From Pseudomonas wayambapalatensis (lineage in GTDB: Bacteria > Pseudomonadota > Gammaproteobacteria > Pseudomonadales > Pseudomonadaceae), in contig CP077096.1 in NCBI GenBank assembly GCA_014268975.2, forward strand, positions 3,943,501 to 4,007,500: a stretch of 64,000 nucleotides of DNA, read 5' to 3'. A program made the translations under genes and the position numbers. Of this stretch, positions 1 to 6,887 are shown piece after piece (the first letter of the stretch is position 1; each line of letters begins with the position of its first letter). The notes beneath the pieces are model-generated. The model was not told the origin of the DNA, did no database searches, and saw only the letters and a list, made by a program, of their open reading frames with translations.

Positions 1-690
1 GTCCAGCAGCCAGGTGAGGAAGCTCTGCACCTCGGCCTTGTCGTTCTGCGCTGGGCCGAAGGCGTTTTCGCCAACCAGCGCCAGCAGGTCGCGGACCTTG
101 GCCTTCATCGGGTCGAAGTCGGCAACGACGACGCGCACATCGGCCAGTACCAGCTCCAGCTCGCGGGTCAGGCTGGTCAGCTCGGCGGCATTGGCGCAGC
201 GGTCGATCTCCAGGTACATCAGCGACTCGTGGCTGACGCCTTCACCCTGGGTGCCCTTGGGCAGCAATTCGAGCAACTCGCCCTTCGGCCCGCGGCGGGC
301 GCTGAGCACGGTGGTCTGCAGGGTGTGGATGCTGTAGCCGCGGCGGTTGAGTTCAGTGCGTACCGAGTCGACCAGGAACGGCAGGTCATGGTGCAGGACT
401 TCGACCACGGTGTGCGTGGACTGCCAGCCGTGGCGTTCGTAGTCAGGGTTGTAGACCCGCACCTGCGCAGTGCTCGGGTCGAAGCGCTCGATGGTGCGCC
501 AGGCAGAGAGGGTGCAGCCGGCCAGGTCGGACAGCCGACGCTGGGTGAGTTCGTCCAGAGAGATGATGCCGAAGAACTGTTCGGCGAACAGCGCCACTTG
601 TGGCAGGGACTGCTCGCTGATGTGCTGCGCCAAGGCCGCCTGCAGTTGATGCTGGAAGTCGGCTTTGCTGGCTGCGGTGAAAAACGCCAT
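1..690 (-). CDS. gdhB: NAD-specific glutamate dehydrogenase, N-terminal 230 residues (partial)
   Basis: This is the start of the large (GDH-180 class) NAD-dependent glutamate dehydrogenase, which oxidises glutamate to 2-oxoglutarate and ammonia in the cytoplasm. The frame opens with ATG at 688-690 (MAFFTAASKADFQHQL) and stays open to base 1, so only the regulatory ACT-like N-terminal part is present and the gene continues off the left edge. Recognisable N-terminal family sequence includes HTVVEVLHHDLPFLVDSVRT. The family is usually about 1,600 residues, so the catalytic domain is not visible. The identification rests on N-terminal similarity recalled from Pseudomonas homologues. Confidence 0.88.
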   Translation of the reverse strand, partial: MAFFTAASKADFQHQLQAALAQHISEQSLPQVALFAEQFFGIISLDELTQRRLSDLAGCTLSAWRTIERFDPSTAQVRVYNPDYERHGWQSTHTVVEVLHHDLPFLVDSVRTELNRRGYSIHTLQTTVLSARRGPKGELLELLPKGTQGEGVSHESLMYLEIDRCANAAELTSLTRELELVLADVRVVVADFDPMKAKVRDLLALVGENAFGPAQNDKAEVQSFLTWLLD

Positions 691-1021
691 CTGTGGTACT
701 CCGCTTGGGCTTTGTTATAGGTGAAGCGTCGTGTACGTGCGCCATGTACGGATCAACGATAGCCAACCCGTAGCAGGAAGACGGTAAAACCAAGGCGTAG
801 GACGCTTCCTTCGCGTCCATGTTCCAGGGATGGGCAGCTGCAAAGACGACTGCCGGTGGCTGTGTCTTTACGGTTGTCCATCAACTGGGCAGCTTAACGA
901 CTGAGCGGTCATCCCGGCTTGCAGCGCTGCGACATATTCGGTCAAAGGGCGGTAACATTGCGTTTATGCGCAAGGCCCAGACTGGCACAATCGCATTTCA
1001 TTTCCTTGAACCGAGCTGCCC
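691..1021. other. 331-bp divergent intergenic region, no gene seen
   Basis: This region lies between the divergent gdhB and the small gene at 1022. Short open frames run through it, but none has a ribosome site or a protein-like composition. At 897-912 the reverse strand reads ATGACCGCTCAGTCGT. That resembles the TTGACC-N5-GTCAR motif found near purine genes elsewhere in the window, but it lacks the terminal bases. I treat it as a weak coincidental match. Confidence 0.5.
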
Positions 1022-1375
1022 ATGCAACTGAAAACCGCCCTGCTCTTCGCCACCCCGTGCGATGACGAGGAAGACAACATGGCGACCCTGTGCTGCCACA
1101 GCGACAAGGGCCAGATGTTCCTGCTCACCCGCTATCCGGACGAAGACACCGTCGACCTGACGCTCGATGACGAGCCTTCGACGCTGGACGGGCTGAAAGT
1201 GACCTTGAGTGCCGAACGCCTGCTGATCGAGGTTTCCCCGGGGGATCGGGATGCACTCAGGGGTGATGAATCGTTGGAGATCCTGCTCACGTCGGCCGGT
1301 AGCGATCTGGAGGAAGTGGCGCTGACGCTGCGCAATATTCTTGAGGGAACGGGGACGTTCGTTTCCGAGATCTGA
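1022..1375 (+). CDS. small conserved acidic protein, unknown function
   Basis: This is a 117-residue cytoplasmic-looking protein with no signal peptide or membrane segment. It is acidic, with a CDDEED cluster near residue 13 and alternating short beta-like segments. The ATG at 1022 (MQLKTALLFATPCDDEED) is the only sensible start, and the Shine-Dalgarno sequence before it is weak. I do not recognise a named family with confidence. A small immunity-like or single-domain alpha/beta fold is possible, but nothing here shows it. It is separated from gdhB by a divergent promoter region and is followed by a strong bidirectional terminator. Confidence 0.65.
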   Translation: MQLKTALLFATPCDDEEDNMATLCCHSDKGQMFLLTRYPDEDTVDLTLDDEPSTLDGLKVTLSAERLLIEVSPGDRDALRGDESLEILLTSAGSDLEEVALTLRNILEGTGTFVSEI

Positions 1376-1437
1376 GGTGGAGGCCCCTTTGCGGGCTTGC
1401 CTGCGCAGAGGTCGAAGACGCATCGACAATGCACACA

Positions 1438-1465
1438 ACAAAGGCGACTCAAGGGTCGCCTTTGT
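1438..1465. terminator. bidirectional terminator hairpin
   Basis: A perfect 11-bp inverted repeat (ACAAAGGCGAC at 1438-1448 and GTCGCCTTTGT at 1455-1465) has a 6-base loop. It lies between the convergent genes ending at 1375 (+) and 1499 (-). The A/T-rich stem ends give a short T run in both directions. Confidence 0.8.
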
Positions 1466-1498
1466 GTACTTGCCGATCAGCGCATGGATCGACAGCGC

Positions 1499-1975
1499 TT
1501 ACTTGCTTTCCTTCGCGAGGGTGCCCAGCGATGCATCCTTGACCAGGTAGCGGCCTTCAAGGTCGCTCAGCACCTTGAGGCTGTTGCGCGCCATCAGCAC
1601 GCCCACTTCGACTTCCTGCTTGAGGTAGATGACCTCACCGGCCTTCGCGTTCACGGTCATCTCGGCCCAGTTCTCGGCCTTGGAGCTGATCACGTGGGTG
1701 CCCGGGGTCACGTAGAAGTAGATGTATTGATTGCCACGGTTGTAGCCCATTTCCGACTCGGCTTCCTTGTTATCGAGGAAGACGTTGAAACGCACCATCA
1801 TCCCGGCGTTGCTCGGGCGAACGACGTAGACCAGGGCCTTGTCGGCTACCGCAGCCTTGGGCAGCGAGTAGTTGGCGACCTCCGCCTGCATCTTGTCCGC
1901 CGAGGGGGTGGAGGCGCAGCCGTAAAGCAGCGCAATGGAGAGTACGGCGGTGGCTTTGAGGAGGGTCTTGATCAC
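1499..1975 (-). CDS. DUF2846-type outer-envelope lipoprotein
   Basis: This 158-residue protein starts MIKTLLKATAVLSIALLYGC, a lipoprotein signal peptide with the lipobox LYGC placing the modified Cys at residue 20. The mature part carries a beta-sandwich-like stretch (KALVYVVRPSNAG ... YIYFYVTPGTHVIS) typical of the DUF2846 family. That family is found on small periplasm-facing lipoproteins of unknown role. Codon use is GC-rich and chromosomal, unlike the AT-rich genes that follow at higher coordinates. It shares a convergent terminator with the gene at 1022-1375. The family call is from recalled pattern only. Confidence 0.75.
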   Translation of the reverse strand: MIKTLLKATAVLSIALLYGCASTPSADKMQAEVANYSLPKAAVADKALVYVVRPSNAGMMVRFNVFLDNKEAESEMGYNRGNQYIYFYVTPGTHVISSKAENWAEMTVNAKAGEVIYLKQEVEVGVLMARNSLKVLSDLEGRYLVKDASLGTLAKESK

Positions 1976-2094
1976 AAAGGCTTCCTTGCTTACGAAAGGG
2001 TGGTAGGGGCGGAATAGCGGCGGCGATATTAATTCGCCATCATCTTGACGTCAACCTGCTGCCGTGGCGGCTGACCCGCTACACTTTGAAAACG

Positions 2095-2670
2095 CTAATT
2101 GTTAATGCGCGTTTTTTCTCTACTACCAAGTGCTTCCATGTAAGCAGCCTTCAACGCAAGACTTACCACATGCAATGCTTCAGCCTTCAGATAAGCTAAA
2201 TCCTGAGCAACCATCGCGTGGCCTGAGCCTTTTAATTTCACACGAGACTCTCCAAAATATTTGGCACCCTCGACATAGACCGAGACACTGGCTTCGCACG
2301 CATAATAATCCGGACTATTCCAAGTCTTGACAAAAATGCGATTGATCTCAACGCGAGTTTTTATGTTCGCATCATCATCAGAGCCGATAGCTCGCTTGGT
2401 AAAATCGATCCAGTCAGTGACTGGAACACTGGCAAAACCTTCATACAAACCCCCATTGTAGTTCGCAGCATGCCACACTACCTTGCTGCTCTCAGAACAC
2501 TGAGAGCAGCGCTCAACGCTGGAAACTCCGATTATCGATGAATTAATTTTTTTGTTTTTTATTGCAACTAATTCAGAATCGGCCGTATAAGGGGAAAAAT
2601 GCAGTTGATTTGTGACGCAGCCACTCAAAAGAAAAAACAACCCCAGAAATATACCAACTCTCACCAACAA
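2095..2670 (-). CDS. putative lipoprotein, unknown function
   Basis: This 191-residue protein has a lipoprotein signal (MLVRVGIFLGLFFLLSGC, Cys 18) followed by a mature domain with a CSQC pair near residue 55 and alternating beta segments. I do not recognise the family. The DNA is visibly AT-richer than the flanking core genes. The gene therefore looks like the first member of the acquired block that extends to the CDI genes, although it shows no similarity to the small membrane proteins next to it. The two upstream lipoprotein genes are separate units with about 120 bp between them. Confidence 0.65.
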   Translation of the reverse strand: MLVRVGIFLGLFFLLSGCVTNQLHFSPYTADSELVAIKNKKINSSIIGVSSVERCSQCSESSKVVWHAANYNGGLYEGFASVPVTDWIDFTKRAIGSDDDANIKTRVEINRIFVKTWNSPDYYACEASVSVYVEGAKYFGESRVKLKGSGHAMVAQDLAYLKAEALHVVSLALKAAYMEALGSREKTRINN

Positions 2671-2727
2671 CCCCCCTTTCAGCCACTCAAAAAATCACCA
2701 CCTCTCGTTCGGGCACTATTTCGACAT

Positions 2728-2970
2728 TTACTTCCCACCACCCCATTTGAAATATGAAGCAAGGCATATCCCGAACCAGACAGGTACCGCATAGGCCAGA
2801 AAGCCAGGAAACACACCGGAAATATCAGACCAACCGAAAAACCACGTGTCATATTTGAAATATAAGGCTATAGCCCCTAAAAAATTTGATCCGACCCCTC
2901 CGAAGAAAAACAAAATAATCAAATAAATTAAAAGTAGCACATAAGCTTGAAACCTCGACTTGGGCTTCAT
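2728..2970 (-). CDS. small inner-membrane protein, paralogue A of a CDI-tail family
   Basis: This 80-residue protein has a basic N-terminus (MKPKSRFQAY), a long first membrane segment (about residues 9-36), a polar middle with the motif WFFGWSDISGVFPG, and a second membrane segment (about 55-72). It has no cleavable signal. A clear AGGAG ribosome site sits about ten bases before the ATG at 2970. It belongs to a local family with the genes at 3169, 3714 and 5673 and the broken copy at 6024, which matches it most closely. Position behind cdiA/cdiI and size suggest membrane immunity proteins. EC93 CdiI, a known example, is a 79-residue membrane protein, but function here is inferred. Confidence 0.7.
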   Translation of the reverse strand: MKPKSRFQAYVLLLIYLIILFFFGGVGSNFLGAIALYFKYDTWFFGWSDISGVFPGFLAYAVPVWFGICLASYFKWGGGK

Positions 2971-3168
2971 TACTAGTTATCTCCTATTGCCCCTATCTTG
3001 CCACCCGTAGCTTCGGAAGTCTGAGGACCCATAGCGAGTTAGGTCATTGCTGAATTCTTGGCCGATGTTGCTAAGGAAACTCTACATTAACCGAGACACG
3101 ATGACTGCCCCCATTCGCCTACAGAGAGCTTTCGGCAGATTTAGCTAAAGCACGCATGAGACATACCT

Positions 3169-3444
3169 CTAACTTTTTTCCTCTTTATCTCCGGGAGCTT
3201 TACGTTCTTTATATGACTTTAGCCGAGACAGCCCCCATATCCCTACCGTAGCAAACACTGTGTAGATTAAAGCCCCAGGAATTAGCCGTAGAATCTCAGA
3301 GCATTCAAGCACCCAACGGCCCATCTTAAAGAAATTTATTGTCGCCCCTAAAATCACCCCACTAACACTAACCAACATAAACATTAAAAAACAATAGAAA
3401 AACAGCAACAGAAAAGCTTGCAAACTTGACTTCGGCCTAATCAT
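3169..3444 (-). CDS. small inner-membrane protein, paralogue B
   Basis: This is a 91-residue member of the same family, with a basic start (MIRPKSSLQAF), two strongly hydrophobic segments and a charged tail (YKERKAPGDKEEKS) that the others lack. The central motif is diverged: NFFKMGRWVLECSEI replaces the YKYDTWFFGWSDI type, keeping the aromatic, basic and Trp positions. AGGAG lies upstream of the ATG at 3442-3444. It is the most divergent of the three copies in this cluster, as expected if each copy counters a different toxin. That interpretation is inferred. Confidence 0.65.
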   Translation of the reverse strand: MIRPKSSLQAFLLLFFYCFLMFMLVSVSGVILGATINFFKMGRWVLECSEILRLIPGALIYTVFATVGIWGLSRLKSYKERKAPGDKEEKS

Positions 3445-3713
3445 TCACCAACTCCTAAAGGCTCCACTTCCCCTCCAGTGACGTCGAAGCAACAGATCCA
3501 GACAAATCATTTCCCACATCAACTGAGGTCCCGAAATATAGCTACCTAGACGCTACCTGCCCAGTTCTGAAACCCACTACCCCGACCAGAACCGAGCCCA
3601 GAAGTGAATACGTTGGATCCTCGCCCTTGATCAAGCCTCCAAGCAAGACCCGCCCGCGCCAATTCGATTGAACTATCCAGATCACAAAATTTCATAATCA
3701 GCCGTCATAAAAA

Positions 3714-3959
3714 TCAACGCCCGCGACCACCCCTCATATATGACAAAACACAAATGCCAACCCCAACCGGAACTGCATATGCAATCGCACCGGGAAGCAC
3801 GCCAGGAACATCAGACCAACCAAAACTCCACACGCCAAAATTGTAAAAATTAATTGAAGAACCTAAAAACCTTGAAGCAACACCCACTAAAAAAAACGCG
3901 ACTATTAGATATACAAATAGCAAAATGAACGCTTGCAGCCTTGACCGAGGCTTAATCAC
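3714..3959 (-). CDS. small inner-membrane protein, paralogue C
   Basis: This 81-residue paralogue starts at GTG (3957-3959), seven bases or so after a strong AGGAGG. The sequence begins VIKPRSRLQAF and keeps the family core FGVWSFGWSDVPGVLPG between two membrane segments, ending in a basic RGGRGR tail. It is very close to paralogue A in length and layout. The adjacent cluster of three paralogues (2728, 3169, 3714) has no recognisable toxin fragment between its members. Confidence 0.68.
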   Translation of the reverse strand: MIKPRSRLQAFILLFVYLIVAFFLVGVASRFLGSSINFYNFGVWSFGWSDVPGVLPGAIAYAVPVGVGICVLSYMRGGRGR

Positions 3960-4025
3960 TTTCCACCTCCTAGCGACCCTATCTCAAAACTTACATTTTC
4001 AGACACGCAGGCACCGACGATTCTC

Positions 4026-4133
4026 TCAGCCACGGCTCTTCATACTTGGGCGACGAAAATCCTTTTCCAGTAAGGCCTCGACACCGCCTGTGGCTTTAGC
4101 TTCTCTGTAACGATAGAAGGTGTCTCGCCACAC
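4026..4133 (-). pseudogene. IS481-type transposase N-terminal fragment
   Basis: A 35-codon stretch reads VWRDTFYRYREAKATGGVEA and then LLEKDFRRPSMKSRG before a stop. This is the recognisable helix-turn-helix segment of IS481-family transposases (usual form VSRDTFYRYK...GGVEALL). Neither the beginning nor the catalytic DDE domain is present, and no terminal inverted repeats were found. It abuts the stop codon of the orphan gene at 4139, so it marks an old insertion or recombination scar in the CDI tail. Confidence 0.6.
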
Positions 4134-4138
4134 ACAAA

Positions 4139-4408
4139 TCAACAAGAAACATTCAAACCGCAAGCAGAGATAAATTCACGTATCGGCATATCAAGAAAGC
4201 TACTCTCCCCAACGGAAAGAACATCTTGCAAGGTGACGACCCCTTTTTCAAAATCCAAATACACGTCAAAGCAATTAAACTCAAACTCCCTGAACAGAAC
4301 GTTCTTTGAGCAAACCCTCTCATTAAAGGCATCGTTCAAAATAGAACAAACGCTACCATTCAACTCTTGGGCGACAAATCGCTCCATTAGTATGCCACCA
4401 CTATCCAT
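4139..4408 (-). CDS. orphan small soluble protein, possible immunity protein
   Basis: This 89-residue acidic protein begins MDSGGILMERFVAQELNGSV and has no signal or membrane segment. The ATG at 4406-4408 is preferred because the AGGA at its proper distance serves it. An in-frame ATG two codons upstream is too close to that site. Composition (AT-rich, acidic, alpha/beta pattern) resembles many CDI immunity proteins, and it sits behind cdiA among other orphans, but no family is recognised. An open frame continues upstream of the start without a better initiator. Confidence 0.5.
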   Translation of the reverse strand: MDSGGILMERFVAQELNGSVCSILNDAFNERVCSKNVLFREFEFNCFDVYLDFEKGVVTLQDVLSVGESSFLDMPIREFISACGLNVSC

Positions 4409-4642
4409 AACCATTCCTACTAGTGCCGGAATGCAGTCTGAGCCACACCTTCCCGAACATTTATTTTGATTGGCGACTGGCCCAATAGTACTCCGAGGTA
4501 TGGAACACCATATCCGCTCGCGCAGCGGTTCAATTCTGTAAAAATCAATGACACTGACCTCAGTGATCTGTTTAGTTCATTTTCTTCTCAAAGCTGTTTG
4601 GTGTTCACAACCAAATACCCCGTACCAGCACCTCGAGTGTTC

Positions 4643-5425
4643 TCACACATCAGGGATCTCGATGTGAAATGACCTCGCAAAAATACTCCAAGACATCCAG
4701 CCAGGCCTCGGCTCAACCTCCAGGTAGGTCTGCTCGTCGACGCTACGGTCCTGGGTCCAGGCCAGGTTTTCAACCAATCCCATTTGGCTGTGCTGAGCAT
4801 CTGCCCACGCGAGCTTTTCCTGGCTGCTACCTGCCTAGGGATGGCCATAACCCAAGGTCTGCTCACAACTGAGCAAACTGGCGACACTTGCCTGGACGGT
4901 TGCCAGGCTATGGCTGATACCCAAGCCATTTGGAGCATCCAGTTTCCTGACAGCATCCAGTCTCTCAAAGGCATAAGCCTAAAGGTATGCCGCGAGCCCG
5001 ACCTTCTCATCCTGGCTAAGCAATGAGGGATCGCGCTTGTAGAGTCGCAACAGCTTGTCGCTACGCTGATCCGCGCCTTCGAGGTTGACCAGATCACGCG
5101 CGGCGTCCATTCCGCCGTCTTTGGTCGGGAGGGCCTGCTGGAGCGTCGGCGCGGCCACCGACGTCATTGCCGGGTGGCTGGTGTCGCGCGCAACGATGGT
5201 CTCGGTGTAGGGCTGGGCAAGCGTGATCGGCGTGCTAGGCCCAGGCTGTGCAGTGGACCAGTGCAACCCGTCAGCGGCCCCTCCTACCGGGCTCGACGTG
5301 CCTTGGCGGGCGGCCACTTCGCCGCTGCGGCTGGGCAGTTTACCCGGCCTTTGGGCCTGATCGATGGCGGCCACGCGCACGCGCGACACCCGAAGCAACC
5401 GATGGAACTCTGCGAGCGAAACCAA
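4643..5425 (-). pseudogene. degenerate GC-rich coding fragment with two in-frame TAG codons
   Basis: One minus-strand frame stays protein-like over about 260 codons but is broken by TAG at 4979-4981 and again at 4835-4837 before ending at TGA 4643-4645. The best preserved part reads DLVNLEGADQRSDKLLRLYK and then RDPSLLSQDEKVGLAAYL, where the first stop falls. The next codons (AYAFERLDAV) continue naturally. Base composition is GC-rich like the body of a CdiA-type gene, in contrast to the AT-rich genes on both sides. It is probably the decayed end of a displaced large gene. I cannot name the parent family. Confidence 0.45.
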
Positions 5426-5580
5426 TCTTTGAATTTATTAAGCCCAATTGAATCAACGGCAATAACTTTCATCTCACTTTTTCGGCATGACACATTCGAA
5501 GTCTTTAGCTTTCCAAACCCTTGAATTACATCGCCACGCTCTATTCTTGCGTCTATAAGCGAACTAATTCGACCAAACAC
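5410..5580 (-). pseudogene. AT-rich orphan coding fragment
   Basis: A frame from GTG 5578-5580 encodes about 55 residues (VFGRISSLIDARIERGDVIQ ... GLNKFKDWFR) and then runs into GC-rich sequence in the wrong frame. The change of base composition near 5405 marks a junction. It may be the surviving piece of another immunity-like gene fused by recombination to the fragment at 4643-5425. No family is recognised. Confidence 0.3.
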
Positions 5581-5672
5581 ACAATTGGTATCTTAGATAA
5601 ATTTAGAACCTTCAATCATAAATTCCGCCTCTCTAAAACCCAGACCAACCTAACACAACCACAAATTAAAAA

Positions 5673-5960
5673 TCAGTCGCAGCGCTTTTTTCTAACCTCT
5701 GCCACCTTTGACTCCACCCATATCCCTAAAGCGACTGAAACCCCACAAGACAAGCCAACAAGAATAGACTTATGAATCTCCTTCCAACCAAATGCCCAAT
5801 AATCAAATTTATAACAACCAATAATCGACCCTACAAGGTGCCCCAACACCCCAACTCCAAGAAAAAACAATACAGAATACACCAACAACACAACCGCCAA
5901 CAAAAATCCAACTCTTTCCAGCTTCACTTTTTCTCTCACAGGATCGATATAGGGAGGCAT
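5673..5960 (-). CDS. small inner-membrane protein, paralogue D
   Basis: This 95-residue protein has a longer charged N-terminus (MPPYIDPVREKVKLERVG), a membrane segment (about 18-42), the family-like centre CYKFDYWAFGWKEI, and a second hydrophobic stretch followed by a basic tail. It keeps the spacing of aromatic, Lys, Trp and FGW seen in paralogues A and C, so I place it in the same family, though more distantly. The ribosome site before the ATG at 5958-5960 is weak. It lies between the AT-rich fragment and the decayed copy at 6024. Confidence 0.6.
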   Translation of the reverse strand: MPPYIDPVREKVKLERVGFLLAVVLLVYSVLFFLGVGVLGHLVGSIIGCYKFDYWAFGWKEIHKSILVGLSCGVSVALGIWVESKVAEVRKKRCD

Positions 5961-6023
5961 GCTTCACTCAAGCTTGGACCCTTTTTGGCTCAAGCAATCC
6001 GTGCTCGAGAATCATTTCGACAT

Positions 6024-6269
6024 TTACTTTCCATCACCCCACTTAAAACATGAAGCAACACATATCCCAAACCACACAGGTACGACATAAGTTAAGAACC
6101 CAGGAAATAATCCGGAAATATCAGGCCAACCAAAATTTTACGCACCATACTCATAATTGATAATTATGACCCCTAAAAATTTCGCCATAACACCTGTAAA
6201 AGAAAAACAAATCACCTAAATATATAAAAAGTAGTACATAAGATGAAACCTAGATGTGGGCTTGAGCAC
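6024..6269 (-). pseudogene. decayed copy of the small membrane-protein family (copy E)
   Basis: Reading from GTG 6267-6269, the sequence follows paralogue A closely (NFGWPDISGLFPGFLTYVVP, then VWFGICVASCFKWGDGK) but contains an internal stop and at least one frame change near the N-terminus. The similarity extends into the DNA on both sides: the bases around 6011-6026 and 6270-6310 match those around 2712-2730 and 2971-3010. A whole segment including flanks was therefore duplicated and this copy later decayed. Confidence 0.75.
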
Positions 6270-6410
6270 TTATCATCTCCCACTGCACAAGCTTACCGCC
6301 TACGACCTCGGACGCCTGAGAAGTTCACGCAGCACGAGGGCTGGGGAAATTATTTTTAGCGGTATTTCTGAGACACTAAACTAGCTAGCACGCCATCATT
6401 CACCTTAGCG

Positions 6411-6881
6411 TTATAAGCCTAAAGGGCCGAACGAATTACCAGTAAAATACCTAGTATTCACATCTACAGCTGGCTCTAAACCACCATAAAATTGCGAAAA
6501 TTCAAACCTATTCGACAAGTCATCCGAGTAATCTCGCATGGCACGCATTACGCAATCAGCATTCAAAAAGGGCACTTCATTAAAAGACAACTCCACATCT
6601 ACTCCTTCCGAATATTTAACAACCCTCAGAAGAACACATGGCAAACTTATCGTCGGCGACACCAGAAACTCATAGAGCCGACCTGCCAGACATACATCTC
6701 CCTTATAGGCAATAACTTCTTCAATCAAAGCCTTATTAATATCTCCACCACCCACATTGATAAAACTTTCCGAAGAAACCAACCCCATAAGTTCCCGAGA
6801 GCTTGCTTCCAGGAACCCCAGCAGCCCTAACAAATCGCGTACAGCCACCTGCTGCAGCACCACTTCGTATGATTCAGCCAT
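6411..6881 (-). CDS. cdiI: candidate cognate CDI immunity protein
   Basis: This 156-residue soluble acidic protein begins MAESYEVVLQQVAVRDLLGL. It starts six bases after the cdiA stop codon with no separate Shine-Dalgarno, so it is probably translationally coupled to cdiA. That position and AT-rich composition are the standard signature of CdiI, which binds the CdiA C-terminal toxin and protects the producing cell. No immunity family is recognised from the sequence. The role is inferred from position only. Confidence 0.75.
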   Translation of the reverse strand: MAESYEVVLQQVAVRDLLGLLGFLEASSRELMGLVSSESFINVGGGDINKALIEEVIAYKGDVCLAGRLYEFLVSPTISLPCVLLRVVKYSEGVDVELSFNEVPFLNADCVMRAMRDYSDDLSNRFEFSQFYGGLEPAVDVNTRYFTGNSFGPLGL

Positions 6882-6887
6882 GGAATA

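Noticed and set aside
897..912. Possible TTGACC-N5-GTCAR operator near gdhB
   Set aside because: The end bases of the motif are missing on both sides and there is no link to purine genes.
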